Origin: a virus | Virus record (IMG/VR): IMGVR_UViG_3300044530_000759 | Location: 1 to 31,812 of that record | Direction: 5' to 3' (one strand) | DNA: 31,812 nt | In this document: piece after piece, positions 1 through 5,690 of the stretch | Position numbering within the stretch: position 1 is the stretch's first letter | Layout: each line of letters opens with the position of its first letter | Position numbers and translations under genes: made by a program | The notes under the pieces: model-generated | The model's input: only the letters and a program-made list of their open reading frames with translations | The model's database searches: none | What the model was told of the DNA's origin: nothing

Positions 1-50
1 AAACCCTGCACGAATTGAAGCAGCAAGTGAAGGACCTTAACTGCGAGTAA
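1..50 (+). CDS. 3' end of zinc-motif protein (duplicate of the gene at 31307-31735)
   Basis: The reading frame that ends with TAA at 48-50 is the last part of the cysteine-rich protein whose full gene is at 31307-31735. It appears here only because the contig ends overlap. It should be counted once in the circular genome. Its stop codon lies inside the upstream A-rich element of the promoter at 71-100. Confidence 0.95.
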   Translation, partial: TLHELKQQVKDLNCE

Positions 51-70
51 AAAATATTTTCAGTTAGCTA

Positions 71-100
71 TTGACATTTGAAAAAAGTGTTTTATCTTTG
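71..100 (+). promoter_or_regulatory. Strong Bacteroidota-type promoter P1
   Basis: TTG at 71-73, then 19 bases, then TATCTTTG at 93-100: a full match to the -33/-7 pattern of Bacteroidota. A 15-base A/T tract at 48-62 lies just upstream and recurs identically, at the same distance, in the promoter at 1834-1864. Transcription should begin near 107. No coding gene follows for 500 bases, so the product is a non-coding transcript at least as far as the terminator at 180-210. Confidence 0.8.
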
Positions 101-106
101 ACCACG

Positions 107-210
107 TATTAAAGGCTTGCCCCTTGTTTGTCTATCACCGAACAAGGGTTAAGCATCAGAAGTGAGAGCTTTTGACCTTAGCCCCAGAGTGATAGCTGGG
201 GCTTTTTTTT
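107..210 (+). ncRNA. Candidate small RNA of about 104 nt ending at a terminator
   Basis: The stretch between promoter P1 and a perfect intrinsic terminator holds no plausible ORF. It contains one clear hairpin: GCTT at 115-118 pairs with AAGC at 151-154, and CCCTTGTT at 121-128 pairs with AACAAGGG at 141-148, around a 12-base loop. A second hairpin is the terminator. The layout (promoter, hairpin, terminator) is that of a small RNA. It could instead be a leader whose terminator is sometimes read through into the structured segment downstream. I do not recognise it as a known RNA family. Start estimated from the -7 box. Confidence 0.5.
180..210 (+). terminator. Intrinsic terminator of the small RNA
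   Basis: AGCCCCAG at 180-187 pairs perfectly with CTGGGGCT at 196-203 around an 8-base loop, followed by an unbroken T run to 210. Confidence 0.85.
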
Positions 211-490
211 GCTCATTATCGGAGGAAGACAGTAGCACACAGTGGCGATAATGTTCTAAGCCGTACCACGGTAGGATTGACACACGGCAGAAATGGTATT
301 AAGCGGGGAGTTTCAGAGGTCAATAGGCGTGAATACAACGTCTTAAAGTAGCCCGCAGGTTGTAGGACGTATTCGATCACTACAAAACTCTTAAAAGCGA
401 GTAACGGCTCCGAAAGCAGTACCGACTTAAAAGAGAGATGCCTATCCTAAACATAACAGTTTGGGTAGGGATTCTTATTCTCTCTTTTAG
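211..490 (+). other. Structured non-coding segment, candidate RNA or replication/packaging region
   Basis: No ORF with coding character is visible on either strand. Several inverted repeats are: CATTATCG 214-221 with CGATAATG 246-253; GCCGT 260-264 with ACGGC 284-288; GAGTTT 308-313 with AAACTC 385-390, enclosing two mutually exclusive stems (GAATAC 331-336 with GTATTC 369-374, or TACAAC 334-339 with GTTGTA 359-364); and a long hairpin with an 11-bp perfect stem (428-438 with 479-489) and inner stems 441-447/463-469 and 449-452/459-462. This density suggests a folded RNA made by read-through from P1. A replication or packaging site is an alternative. Positions 491-534 hold nothing I can name. 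Confidence 0.5.
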
Positions 491-534
491 CTCATAACCC
501 ACCAAAAGCAGTTAAGTAATAAATAACATAAAAT

Positions 535-558
535 GTAGAAATCAATTGTTTATTCTAC
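535..558. promoter_or_regulatory. Palindrome just upstream of a promoter, possible operator
   Basis: GTAGAA at 535-540 is mirrored by TTCTAC at 553-558, and the spacer contains the palindrome CAATTG at 543-548. It ends 5 bases before the -33 element of the promoter at 564-593, a usual place for a regulator site. No T run follows, so a terminator is less likely. The small HTH protein encoded at 28552-28764 is one candidate ligand, without direct evidence. Confidence 0.3.
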
Positions 559-563
559 CTTAC

Positions 564-593
564 TTGACTTATTAACAATTTTGTCTATTTTTA
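564..593 (+). promoter_or_regulatory. Promoter of the metallophosphoesterase gene
   Basis: TTG at 564-566, 19 bases, then TATTTTTA at 586-593, one base off the TAnnTTTG consensus. The start codon at 619 is about 20 bases beyond the expected transcription start, with an A-rich leader between. Confidence 0.6.
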
Positions 594-618
594 CCGCGAA
601 TACTTAAAACAAATAAAA

Positions 619-1572
619 ATGAGAAAAACATCCAAGTGGATTGAAGTCTTTAAAGACAATCCAAAACCAAAAGACCAATCGGTAGACAACTACTTAAATC
701 AATTAGCCGCTGACTTCAAAGTCTCCTCTGGCACAATGAGGAGAGCCTATCACGTCCACGTTACAAGTAAGAAAAAACCACATTTTGACACGTCAACTCC
801 CGTTTTCCGTAATTTACCCAAGAGTGATGCCACGGAAAAGTATGTTTTGGAAATTGAAGGATCCCGAATTTTGTGCTTGTACGATGTTCACGTTCCTTAC
901 CACGATATAAAAGCACTTCACTGTGCAATCAATGAAGGTGTCCGCAGAAATTGTGACACTATTTTTTTAGGCGGCGACTGCGTGGACGCTTACGAAATAA
1001 GCTCATTTGAAAAAAGCAAGTACAAGCGCAGGTGGGCTGAGGAAGTTCAGTTAACAAAACAGTTCTTTAGTTACTTACGATATAAATTTCCAAAATCAAA
1101 AATATATTTTTTGTATGGAAACCACGAGATGAGATACTTATCATACATCCGCAGGAATGCTAGTGCGCTTGAGGGAATTGAATCAATAAATTTTGCTAAC
1201 TTATTTGATTTCGAAAAGTTTGGAATTATAGAAATTGATCCAATGGCAACCGCCCGATACAAGGGATTGAATTTAGTACACGGACACGAGTTCGGTAAAA
1301 GTACTTTCAGCCCGGTCAATGTCGCAAGAGGACTTTATATGCGTGCTAAGACTTCCGCGATGTGTGGTCACAGTCACCAAACTTCCGAACACACAGAAAC
1401 TGATATGAATGGTAAAATAACAACGTGTTGGAGTGTCGGGTGCTTGAGTGAGCTTCGTCCAGATTACTCGAAATACGCAAAATACAACCATGGGTTTGCA
1501 ATCATTCAAAGCAAATCAAAGGACAAATACCACGTTACTAACTATCGTATTTTAAATGGGGAGGTCTTGTAA
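619..1572 (+). CDS. Metallophosphoesterase with N-terminal HTH-like region
   Basis: A 317-residue protein of the calcineurin-like phosphoesterase superfamily. The metal-binding motifs appear in order: D89-V-H91, GGD at 118-120, GNHE at 167-170, HGHE at 221-224 and GHSH at 250-253. Such enzymes hydrolyse phosphomonoesters or diesters using a two-metal centre; the substrate here is unknown. Residues 1-50 look helical and resemble a small helix-turn-helix (a leucine-rich stretch followed by VSSGTMRRAYH), so DNA or nucleic acid may be the target. The gene has its own promoter (564-593) and an A-rich leader, and overlaps the next gene by one base (TAATG). Roles in phage DNA processing or in removing nucleotide signals are both possible. 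Confidence 0.85.
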   Translation: MRKTSKWIEVFKDNPKPKDQSVDNYLNQLAADFKVSSGTMRRAYHVHVTSKKKPHFDTSTPVFRNLPKSDATEKYVLEIEGSRILCLYDVHVPYHDIKALHCAINEGVRRNCDTIFLGGDCVDAYEISSFEKSKYKRRWAEEVQLTKQFFSYLRYKFPKSKIYFLYGNHEMRYLSYIRRNASALEGIESINFANLFDFEKFGIIEIDPMATARYKGLNLVHGHEFGKSTFSPVNVARGLYMRAKTSAMCGHSHQTSEHTETDMNGKITTCWSVGCLSELRPDYSKYAKYNHGFAIIQSKSKDKYHVTNYRILNGEVL

Positions 1573-1775
1573 TGTATAGCCATGAAATTAAGGTAAAATT
1601 TAAAATCGGTCAGATAGTTTATCTTAAGACCGATGCCGAAAAAAACGCTTATGTCGTTATCGGCTATACTATACGGGAATCTCAAGTGAGGTATTTACTC
1701 AAATACAACGAATACGAGGGCGAATTTTTGAATATGGAAATTGATCCTAATAATTTAGGAATCTCAGCGAATTGA
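1572..1775 (+). CDS. Small beta-rich phage protein of unknown function
   Basis: A 67-residue protein whose start codon shares its A with the stop of the metallophosphoesterase gene, so the two are translationally coupled. The pattern (FKIGQIVYLKTD near the start, then alternating hydrophobic strands ending in an acidic segment) is that of small SH3-like barrels common in Bacteroidota phages. No catalytic motif is visible. Function unknown. It is the last gene before an intergenic stretch with a new promoter. Confidence 0.6.
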   Translation: MYSHEIKVKFKIGQIVYLKTDAEKNAYVVIGYTIRESQVRYLLKYNEYEGEFLNMEIDPNNLGISAN

Positions 1776-1811
1776 AAAAACAATAAACAAATAAAAATCA
1801 ATAGAAGATTC

Positions 1812-1864
1812 TAAAAAATATTTTCAAAAATAATTTGCAAGTGTCGAAACTTCAATTATCTTTG
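1812..1864 (+). promoter_or_regulatory. Strong Bacteroidota-type promoter P3 with A-rich upstream element
   Basis: TTG at 1835-1837, 19 bases, then TATCTTTG at 1857-1864. The 15-base A/T tract at 1812-1826 is identical to 48-62 and sits at the same distance from the -33 box. The two promoters align without gaps at an offset of 1764. This promoter rules out a TTG start at 1835 for the following gene. Confidence 0.8.
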
Positions 1865-1888
1865 CCTTACAAATTAAAATTTAAAGCG

Positions 1889-2104
1889 ATGAACAAACAA
1901 TCCGCACTAATCGTGTTAATCCTTTTCACCGCGCTTTCAGCCGTTCTACTGCTGGGGCAAAAAGAGGAAATCAAACAATATAAGAAGCAGTACGAGGTGG
2001 CTTCTGAAAAGCTAGAAATCTACAAGACGGCTTATAAGCTGAAAGTGGATCAACTGAGGGAGTGTCAGGGTGGTGGCGTGACAATTAAGACTAATCAGAA
2101 ATAA
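1889..2104 (+). CDS. Small membrane-anchored coiled-coil protein
   Basis: A 71-residue protein. The ATG at 1889 is preferred over an upstream TTG because that TTG is the -33 box of a promoter. Residues 5-22 form a hydrophobic membrane segment with only a short N-tail, followed by a charged helix (about 23-58) rich in Lys, Glu and Gln that should form a coiled coil, then one Cys and a Gly-rich end. The topology (N-in anchor, periplasmic coil) resembles inner-membrane spanins and also short host-takeover membrane proteins. The lysis cluster already has a spanin candidate at 22591-23118, so a different role is more likely. Function unknown. Confidence 0.6.
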   Translation: MNKQSALIVLILFTALSAVLLLGQKEEIKQYKKQYEVASEKLEIYKTAYKLKVDQLRECQGGGVTIKTNQK

Positions 2105-2115
2105 CAAATAAACAA

Positions 2116-2619
2116 ATGAACAAAGACATCACAAACGCGACCCTCCTAATGATTGCAGAACTAGCGGGAGAACACACTATGCCAGACGGCAGAAAAGTAC
2201 AAATCACGGTTTTAGAACAAGCCAGCACGGAAACGGAGTTATCCGCGAAGTTTGAGGATTGTTTTATGCGTGTTGAGCCTACGCATTACATAAGCGGTTA
2301 TAATACTGCGACAAAAACTACATCTTCGGATTATAATAATGAAGCACACCACAACCAAGTGCCAACCGAACGCAACGCGAAACAACTCCAAGCCTTTGCA
2401 AAACTTCTTGTAATCATGCACGACTTGAATAGCGGGGAGTGGGTGTCGAAGGATGAGGAAAGCATTTACAAACTTGTTTATCTTCGTGAAACAGATGATT
2501 TTTATACGCGAAAAGCTACTCTAACAAATGAGTCTCCAATCTACTTCCGCACTAGTGAACTCGCCCAAAAAGCCCTCGAAGCCAACGAACAAATTTTCAG
2601 AGACTTCTACGGCATCTAG
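2116..2619 (+). CDS. Hypothetical phage protein
   Basis: A 167-residue soluble protein with no recognised domain. It starts 11 bases after the previous gene, with an AACAAATAAACAA leader. The C-terminal third (IYFRTSELAQKALEANEQIF) follows a pattern often seen in phage proteins of this host group, where a short strand is followed by an amphipathic helix. The acidic, Thr-rich middle looks flexible. No function can be assigned. A weak -7-like element (TACCTTG at 2630-2636) follows the gene and may serve the lipoprotein gene. Confidence 0.55.
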   Translation: MNKDITNATLLMIAELAGEHTMPDGRKVQITVLEQASTETELSAKFEDCFMRVEPTHYISGYNTATKTTSSDYNNEAHHNQVPTERNAKQLQAFAKLLVIMHDLNSGEWVSKDEESIYKLVYLRETDDFYTRKATLTNESPIYFRTSELAQKALEANEQIFRDFYGI

Positions 2620-2654
2620 TTTAATTTATTACCTTGCAGTAAATTAGCAAAACA

Positions 2655-3065
2655 ATGAAAACACTTTTACTCACTTGCATCACCATAGTCCTAATGTCTT
2701 GCACCCGCGACACAGAGGATCAACCGCGCTCGGCATCGGTTACCCCGCCCGTGTTCATCACGATTGATAACATCGCGTTTAACACGGCGTACGACTGGAA
2801 CGAACAGTTCAACGAGTACTGCGGGTATGAAATTAGAGTCAACGGGCAGACACGGTACATGGCAGACGATATGAGCAACCAAACGTTCAGCCACGATCCG
2901 AACTGGACGGTTGAAGCAAGTGAGTTAGAGGTGTACCTATACGACATCGACGGGGGAATATGGATCAACAGAGATACATTCTACTTTGACCTCACCGCCG
3001 TTGACACAACGTATGTATCGGTATTTAGACACGGCGGGGCGTGTGAAATGTATTTGAGTTATTGA
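2655..3065 (+). CDS. Phage-encoded lipoprotein
   Basis: A 136-residue protein with a lipoprotein signal peptide: a basic start, a hydrophobic core and a lipobox L-M-S-C with the modified cysteine at residue 16. The next residues (TRDTED) are acidic and polar. The rest is rich in Tyr, Trp and Asp with predicted strands, and has further cysteines near residues 56 and 130. It should be exported and lipid-anchored, probably in the outer membrane. Phage lipoproteins outside the lysis cluster often block receptor binding by later phages; that role here is inference. It could also be a host-surface modifier. It does not resemble o-spanins, which are usually shorter and Pro-rich. Confidence 0.65.
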   Translation: MKTLLLTCITIVLMSCTRDTEDQPRSASVTPPVFITIDNIAFNTAYDWNEQFNEYCGYEIRVNGQTRYMADDMSNQTFSHDPNWTVEASELEVYLYDIDGGIWINRDTFYFDLTAVDTTYVSVFRHGGACEMYLSY

Positions 3066-3084
3066 ACAATAAACAATTAAGAGT

Positions 3085-3270
3085 ATGGAACGGAAAGATA
3101 AAAGCATCAAATGGTATAAAACACTTAGCGTAAACCAAAGAATAGAGTTAAAGGAATGCTCTAATTTGATATGTGGTATACGTTGGGAAGATTTTACTAT
3201 TCTATTTACACCACGACAGAGAATAGATATTTTATATCAAAAACTACAACTAGAAGGATTTTTAGTTTAA
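3085..3270 (+). CDS. Hypothetical small protein
   Basis: A 61-residue charged protein with no recognised family. It follows the lipoprotein gene by 19 bases behind a leader of the AACAATAAACAATT type typical of this genome. It is Lys- and Glu-rich at the N-terminus and ends in a helix containing RQRIDILYQKL. Unlike most neighbours it uses AT-rich codons, which may point to separate acquisition. Function unknown. Confidence 0.5.
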   Translation: MERKDKSIKWYKTLSVNQRIELKECSNLICGIRWEDFTILFTPRQRIDILYQKLQLEGFLV

Positions 3271-3289
3271 TTAAAAACAATCGTAAGTA

Positions 3290-3565
3290 ATGAAAACATT
3301 TAAAAAAATAGCAACGGTACAAGCAAAACTTTTCGAGAGGGGGGATGAAGATGGGTTTATGCATCCAGATGGATTTATAGGTGCAATGGAGGACTTTCGA
3401 TATAATATTGAATCGCAAGCAGTACCTTATGTTTCCACCCTTGAGAATCAATATCATCAAGGCGAGTTTGGTAAGCATTACTTATGTGTTGGAATTAAGG
3501 GCGAGAAATGGCTTGTAGAAAAAGAAATTTTTGAATCCACTTACGAAGAAGTAAAAACTGAATAA
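3290..3565 (+). CDS. Hypothetical small protein
   Basis: A 91-residue protein starting 19 bases after the previous gene. The first half contains FMHPDGFIGAMEDFRYNIE and the second half LCVGIKGEKWLVEKEIFESTY, the latter looking like a beta hairpin followed by a helix. Its AT-rich codon use resembles that of 3085-3270 and differs from the NinB-like gene downstream, so these two may be a recently inserted pair. No function can be named. Confidence 0.5.
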   Translation: MKTFKKIATVQAKLFERGDEDGFMHPDGFIGAMEDFRYNIESQAVPYVSTLENQYHQGEFGKHYLCVGIKGEKWLVEKEIFESTYEEVKTE

Positions 3566-3581
3566 AATAAACTCGTACCCA

Positions 3582-4040
3582 ATGCCAACCCAGACTAAAC
3601 TAGAAACAACCGCGCGGTGTGTGGAAAGCAAACTCAGAACCAACTCGCGCAGTCAGGTGGAGCAGTTCACCAAGCTACACGAGGGTAAGGTACTGAAGGT
3701 TACCTACCAAGTCTTAAACCAACGGAGCAACAACCAAAACGCGTACTACTGGGGTGTGCTAGTGAACGAGGTACACGCGCGGCTTGTAGAGTTAGGACAC
3801 GAGATCAGCTTGAACGGAACACACGCACTACTTAAAGACCGCTTTTGTTACCGTGAACACGTGTTGACAGATACGGGGGAAGTGCTGAAAGAGCCGTTAA
3901 GCACGAGCGATTTAAGTAAGCAGGAATTTAACGAGTATATTGATAAAATCATTAGATTTGCGGCGGAGGTGCTGGATATTCAAATCAAGTACCCGAACGA
4001 ACAAACGGAAATGTATTATGAAGAACCGACCAATAACTAA
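3582..4040 (+). CDS. NinB-like recombination protein
   Basis: A 152-residue protein matching the pattern of NinB-type proteins in Bacteroidota phages: a RSNNQNAYYWGVLV segment near residues 48-61, a central segment with LKDRFCYRE, a run of Ser/Thr with STSDLS, then EFNEYIDKIIRFAAEVLDI and a short IKYPN end. Lambda NinB (Orf) helps load recombinase onto single-stranded DNA and can replace host RecFOR. The product probably acts with the SSB-like protein encoded at 28873-29556. It overlaps the next small gene by 23 bases. Confidence 0.7.
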   Translation: MPTQTKLETTARCVESKLRTNSRSQVEQFTKLHEGKVLKVTYQVLNQRSNNQNAYYWGVLVNEVHARLVELGHEISLNGTHALLKDRFCYREHVLTDTGEVLKEPLSTSDLSKQEFNEYIDKIIRFAAEVLDIQIKYPNEQTEMYYEEPTNN

Positions 4041-4149
4041 AGAAGTACTAGAGAATTTAGGTAAAGGCAAGTACACGCTAGGTTACCCCACGCGGAAGCA
4101 ACGGAGGATGTTAGAGAAGCAGTTGAAGAAGAAGGGCAAAACTAACTGA
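4018..4149 (+). CDS. Small basic protein overlapping the NinB-like gene
   Basis: A 43-residue basic protein whose ATG at 4018 lies inside the end of the NinB-like gene in another frame. A longer reading from 3940 is only the shadow of that gene. The C-terminal half, with YPTRKQRRMLEKQLKKK, is a strongly basic helix that probably binds nucleic acid or protein. Short proteins with a TRKQRR stretch recur beside recombination genes in related phages as I remember them; no precise role is known. Confidence 0.55.
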   Translation: MKNRPITKEVLENLGKGKYTLGYPTRKQRRMLEKQLKKKGKTN

Positions 4150-4181
4150 TAATCACTTAGGTATAAATTATATATTTTTAT

Positions 4182-4463
4182 ATGCCGTTCACAAAAGGAC
4201 ATAAAGGACACAAGCCAAAGGGAGCAACTTCCGCCAAGACAGAAGCGTGGAAGAAGTTTCAGGCGGACTTTCTGGGTGGTCACACCGAGAAGTTCAATGA
4301 AACCCTCGTTAGACTCGCGGAGAGTGACGATCCTGAGGAGGTGGCACTATTTGTAAATACTTACACCAAGATGGTGCAGTACTTCAAGCCACAGATGCAG
4401 CGCGTGCAGCACACGGGTGACGAGAAGCAGCCCGTGGTTATTAAGATACCAATGCAGGTATAA
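4182..4463 (+). CDS. Putative terminase small subunit (DUF5681-like)
   Basis: A 93-residue protein with a basic Gly/Lys-rich start (KGHKGHKPKGATS) followed by a helical region and a short C-terminal strand (PVVIKIPMQV). This resembles small DUF5681-type proteins often annotated as small terminase subunits. A small subunit would recognise phage DNA and present it to the large subunit, which here is encoded far away on the other strand (24493-25848). No separate small terminase gene is evident next to the large one. The assignment rests on pattern and need, not a diagnostic motif. Confidence 0.4.
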   Translation: MPFTKGHKGHKPKGATSAKTEAWKKFQADFLGGHTEKFNETLVRLAESDDPEEVALFVNTYTKMVQYFKPQMQRVQHTGDEKQPVVIKIPMQV

Positions 4464-4479
4464 CTAAAACATAAACAAA

Positions 4480-4743
4480 ATGAATTTTGGACAAGCGACT
4501 GAAGCCGCAAAAAGCGGTAAAAAAGTAGCCCGCGAGGGTTGGAACGGTAGTGGTATGTTTGCATACATTGTACCCGCAGCAAGTTACCCTGCGCAAACAG
4601 GTGTTGCTAAAGAATACTTTGGGGAAAATGCTTTAGTACCATATCGAGCCTATTGGGCTTTAAAAACTGCACAAGAAGATATTGCTACATGGGCGCCTAG
4701 CGGTAGCGATTCTCTTGCGGAAGATTGGGTAATTATTGACTAA
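4480..4743 (+). CDS. tad2: DUF2829 protein, Thoeris anti-defence Tad2 family
   Basis: An 87-residue protein with the DUF2829 signature: an N-terminal FGQATEAAKSGKKVAREGWN segment, then GMFAYIVP, a middle segment with YWALKTAQ, and the C-terminal DSLAEDWVIID. The paired REGWN and LAEDW motifs are what I relied on. Tad2 proteins of this family bind and sequester the cyclic ADP-ribose isomer signal made by Thoeris TIR proteins, and some also bind CBASS cyclic dinucleotides. The length fits the family. The gene sits at the end of the accessory block, before a terminator, as expected of an anti-defence gene. Not every DUF2829 member has been shown to be active. Confidence 0.8.
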   Translation: MNFGQATEAAKSGKKVAREGWNGSGMFAYIVPAASYPAQTGVAKEYFGENALVPYRAYWALKTAQEDIATWAPSGSDSLAEDWVIID

Positions 4744-4776
4744 GCAAGTTTAGTGTGTTTATAGTTTAATAAGGTT

Positions 4777-4830
4777 ATGATTGAAACGCGCAGACCGTTA
4801 AAAAGTCTGAGGAGAAATCTGAGTAATTAA
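4777..4830 (+). CDS. Possible 17-residue basic peptide
   Basis: An ATG at 4777 opens a short frame (MIETRRPLKSLRRNLSN) that ends exactly where the terminator stem begins. The peptide is strongly basic. The position between the Tad2-like gene and the terminator, and the fit to the terminator boundary, make translation possible, but so short a frame can arise by chance. Confidence 0.25.
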   Translation: MIETRRPLKSLRRNLSN

Positions 4831-4855
4831 AAGGGTGGCGGTTGCTACCCTTTTT
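4829..4855 (+). terminator. Intrinsic terminator before the tail module
   Basis: AAAAGGGTGGC at 4829-4839 pairs with GCTACCCTTTT at 4844-4854 around a GGTT loop (one G-T pair), followed by T. It separates accessory genes from tail genes. Confidence 0.8.
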
Positions 4856-4884
4856 GTATTTTTACCCGTGCAAATCTATCTATA
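4854..4884 (+). promoter_or_regulatory. Candidate promoter of the tail module (TATCTATA type)
   Basis: TTG at 4854-4856, 20 bases, then TATCTATA at 4877-4884, 7 bases before the ATG at 4891. The -7 variant TATCTATA also occurs before the protease and scaffold genes with 19-base spacing. The short leader is a weakness; an alternative -7-like TATTTTTA at 4857-4864 lacks a matching TTG. Confidence 0.45.
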
Positions 4885-4890
4885 TAAGTA

Positions 4891-5511
4891 ATGAATATCA
4901 GATCATTTTTCAGACGCAAACAGAAAGTAACTACTGAGGCATCCAAAACCTACCACGTGCCAATGTACTACGAACACCTAACAGTGGGGCAGTGGTGTGA
5001 TTACCACCTAGCTAAGACAGACGTGCAGCGCGTGGCGGCAGCTTTACAGATACCCGTGGAGGAGGCGGCGCGTATTGACCGTGAAACGGGTGAGAAGGTT
5101 CTGAAAGTGTTTACCAACGCACTAATAGGTGAGGCAAAGTTTAAACACCGCTTTGACCTAAAGACCAAGCAGGTGGGCTTTGTTCCAAAACTCGACGGGA
5201 TTACCTACGGTGAACACGCCGACATTGTGAACAACGCTAAAAAAGAAAACGTGTATAAGACACTACCTAAAGTGCTGGCTATCCTATACCGACCCGTGAC
5301 CAAGACGCTGGGCAAACGGTATGAGATTGAGGAGTACAACAGTGAACGTCACTTATGTGAGGACAACATCGCTTTGTTTAGAGATATGCCTATGCAGTAC
5401 GCCGACGGTGCGCTCGCTTTTTTTTTGACTATCTCACGCGAACTACGCGCAAATTTGGAATTATCTTTACTGAGGCAGACGAAGAACCAAGTGATGGAAG
5501 CGGTGCAATAA
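4891..5511 (+). CDS. Tail assembly chaperone, short form (gpG-like)
   Basis: A 206-residue protein at the head of the tail module. Segments such as HLTVGQWCDY (about 29-38), AALQIPVEEAARID (about 50-63) and the conserved-looking end with YADGALAFFLTISRELRANLE resemble tail assembly chaperones of Bacteroidota phages, which coat the tape measure protein while the tube polymerises around it. Two -1 slippery sites near its end (5418-5427 and 5451-5457) allow a second, longer product. In most siphophages this gene is directly before the tape measure; here the tape measure is 7 kb downstream. Confidence 0.6.
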   Translation: MNIRSFFRRKQKVTTEASKTYHVPMYYEHLTVGQWCDYHLAKTDVQRVAAALQIPVEEAARIDRETGEKVLKVFTNALIGEAKFKHRFDLKTKQVGFVPKLDGITYGEHADIVNNAKKENVYKTLPKVLAILYRPVTKTLGKRYEIEEYNSERHLCEDNIALFRDMPMQYADGALAFFLTISRELRANLELSLLRQTKNQVMEAVQ

Positions 5512-5690
5512 CGCACACCCCGAAAGGACTTGAGAAATACGGCTACTACCACCTCGCTATGGAGATAGTGAAGGATGATGTGACAAGGCTAGACGGGCTA
5601 TTTAAGATGGGAGCGCACGAAGTGTTTTTCGCCGCGTGCTACCTCAAAGAAAAGGATCAGATACGTGCTATGAAATTAAGAATGAAATGA
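4891..5690 (+). CDS. Tail assembly chaperone, -1 frameshifted long form (gpGT-like)
   Basis: After a -1 shift near 5418-5457 the frame stays open to TGA at 5688-5690, giving about 266 residues. The extension contains ADEEPSDGSGAITHTPKGLE and then LFKMGAHEVFFAACYLKEK, which reads as real protein and fills the otherwise unexplained gap of 176 bases before the next gene. The -1 frame ends with an ATGA overlap onto the start of the following gene at 5687, as do other genes here. The frame lacks a good start codon of its own. This matches the lambda G/GT arrangement, in which the ratio of the two forms controls tail assembly. Confidence 0.6.
5418..5457 (+). promoter_or_regulatory. Candidate -1 programmed frameshift site
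   Basis: Two slippery heptamers lie in the correct zero frame: T_TTT_TTT within the nine-T run at 5418-5426, and A_AAT_TTG at 5451-5457. Both would place ribosomes in the -1 frame, and that frame is open between them. I see no obvious stimulating hairpin. The second site is a canonical X_XXY_YYZ heptamer; the first is the longer slippery run. Confidence 0.55.

Larger units (their letters stand above)
1..127. repeat. Left copy of 127-bp terminal direct repeat
   Basis: These bases are identical to 31686-31812. A length of exactly 127 matches a common largest assembler k-mer, so this is most simply the overlap left when a circular or circularly permuted genome is assembled, not a biological terminal repeat. 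Removing one copy gives a unit of 31,685 bp. Biological direct terminal repeats remain possible. Confidence 0.95.

Noticed and set aside
211-490. RNase P RNA or tmRNA
   Set aside because: A GAGGAAG near 222 and a CAGAAA near 288 recall RNase P conserved bases, but the other conserved regions and a closing P1 helix are missing. No tmRNA-type ends or tag frame are seen.
1835-1888. TTG start for the small membrane protein, adding 18 residues
   Set aside because: The TTG is the -33 box of a good promoter whose transcription start lies downstream of it.
3940-4017. Longer version of the 43-residue gene
   Set aside because: The extra part is the out-of-frame shadow of the NinB-like gene; the ATG at 4018 explains the real frame.
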